A stretch of 6,157 nucleotides of DNA from Ferroglobus sp. (GTDB taxonomy: Archaea > Halobacteriota > Archaeoglobi > Archaeoglobales > Archaeoglobaceae). Where the stretch lies: contig WAJX01000237.1 in the NCBI GenBank assembly GCA_015523665.1, positions 1-6,157 on the forward strand, written 5' to 3'. Made by a program: the position numbers and the translations under genes. The notes under the pieces are model-generated. The model was given only the letters and a program-made list of their open reading frames with translations. It was not told the origin of the DNA and did no database searches. The stretch's first letter is position 1. The number at the start of each line of letters is the position of its first letter. Shown in pieces: positions 5,670-6,157 of the stretch.

Positions 5670-6157
5670 ACCACTGCAAGTTCAATAAGAAATTCTGCAA
5701 TATCCTTAACTTTCATAGCATATTCGGATTTCTCAGAAAGATTGGTTATCGGCAATCCCTTTAAATCCAACTCAGCAATCTCTTCATCATACGGCAAAAA
5801 GGCGAGTAATCTCAAACCTTGTTCATCCGCAAATTTTTCTATAACTTTTTCAGCTTCTTTATTTGTTATTCTATTTCCAACTAAAAATATCTCTTTAAAG
5901 TTGAGATTTAATTCTTCACTCAACTCCTTTATCCTCTTCGCAGTTGCTAACCCTTTTTTTGACATATCTGTAACCACTATTATATAATCGGCACCATCTA
6001 TAGTTTTCCTACTGAAATGCTCCAATCCCGCTTCACAATCTATTATAACAAAGTCGTAATGTCTCAACAATCTCCTCAAAACACTTCTAAGCAAGTTATT
6101 GGCAAAACAATAGCAACCTTCTCCCTCTGGCCTGCCCATAACTAGTAAATCAAAGTT
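5663..6157 (-). CDS. cooC: CooC-type nickel-insertion ATPase for CODH/ACS maturation (partial, N-terminus beyond window edge)
   Basis: This is the C-terminal 164 residues of a MinD/SIMIBI-class ATPase that loads nickel into CODH or acetyl-CoA synthase sites. The reading frame stays open to the last base, so the ATG at 6139 is internal: the codons before it read NFDLLV and complete the family motif DLLVMGRPEGEGCYC. The CXC pair (fragment residues C15 and C17) is the metal-binding motif of CooC dimers. YDFVIIDCEAGLEHFSR (34-50) is the Walker B/switch region, with D40. VGNRIT (93-98) and LPYDEEI (121-127) are the later conserved blocks. The P-loop with the deviant Walker A lysine should lie to the right of the window; about 90-100 residues are missing compared with the usual 250 or so. 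The position just upstream of cdhD matches the cooC gene in methanogen cdh operons. The related AcsF name could also apply. Confidence 0.93.
   Translation of the reverse strand, partial: NFDLLVMGRPEGEGCYCFANNLLRSVLRRLLRHYDFVIIDCEAGLEHFSRKTIDGADYIIVVTDMSKKGLATAKRIKELSEELNLNFKEIFLVGNRITNKEAEKVIEKFADEQGLRLLAFLPYDEEIAELDLKGLPITNLSEKSEYAMKVKDIAEFLIELAVVR

Noticed and set aside
5742..5987. 81-codon plus-strand frame
   Set aside because: It is antisense to the CooC coding sequence, which has conserved motifs throughout this interval.
6137..6139. ATG as the cooC start codon
   Set aside because: The frame is open to the window edge, and the upstream codons (NFDLLV) complete the conserved family motif, so the gene continues to the right.

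Overview
The window is archaeal chromosomal DNA. It carries archaeal-type acetyl-CoA decarbonylase/synthase (ACDS, archaeal CODH/ACS) genes and a Taw3/TYW3 wybutosine gene, a family confined to archaea and eukaryotes. Two or three genes are preceded by TATA-like boxes, and two of these sit at the spacing expected for leaderless archaeal transcripts. The DNA is AT-rich, with very AT-rich intergenic stretches. The encoded proteins are rich in Lys, Glu and Ile, and arginine is mostly AGA/AGG. A methanogen, an Archaeoglobus-like organism or an uncultured TACK-type acetogen would all fit, and the window alone does not decide between them. The ACDS subunits imply an archaeal Wood-Ljungdahl pathway using a tetrahydropterin methyl carrier.

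Layout. Positions 1-107: AT-rich leader with short repeats and a TATA-like box. 108-767 (+): an AIM24-family protein. 768-1113: a gene-free stretch with U-rich termination-like tracts after the AIM24 gene, then a strikingly G-poor segment, then a TATA-like region. 1114-1689 (+): taw3. 1670-2848 (-): threonine synthase thrC, which overlaps the end of taw3 tail-to-tail by 20 bp. 2880-4286 (-): cdhE, the gamma subunit of ACDS. 4288-5658 (-): cdhD, the delta subunit. 5663-6157 (-): the C-terminal part of a CooC-type nickel-insertion ATPase that runs off the right edge.

How the genes work together. The minus-strand run cooC-cdhD-cdhE is tightly packed, with gaps of 4 nt and 1 nt, and has good Shine-Dalgarno sequences inside the preceding genes. 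The order matches the 3' half of the methanogen cdhABC-cooC-cdhDE operon, so cdhC and the cdhA/cdhB genes are expected just beyond the right edge. CdhD and CdhE form the corrinoid iron-sulfur protein that passes a methyl group from the pterin carrier to the acetyl-CoA synthase active site, and CooC matures the nickel sites. thrC follows cdhE after 31 nt. It lacks a Shine-Dalgarno sequence but has a TATA-like box about 24 nt before its ATG, so it may be transcribed both by read-through and from its own leaderless promoter. The AIM24 and taw3 genes have no evident functional tie to the ACDS cluster.

No mobile element, CRISPR array, rRNA or tRNA was seen. I found no clearly novel system. The points most worth a second look are the G-depleted intergenic stretch, the overlapping thrC/taw3 ends with a 12-bp duplication, and the split between leaderless and Shine-Dalgarno starts.
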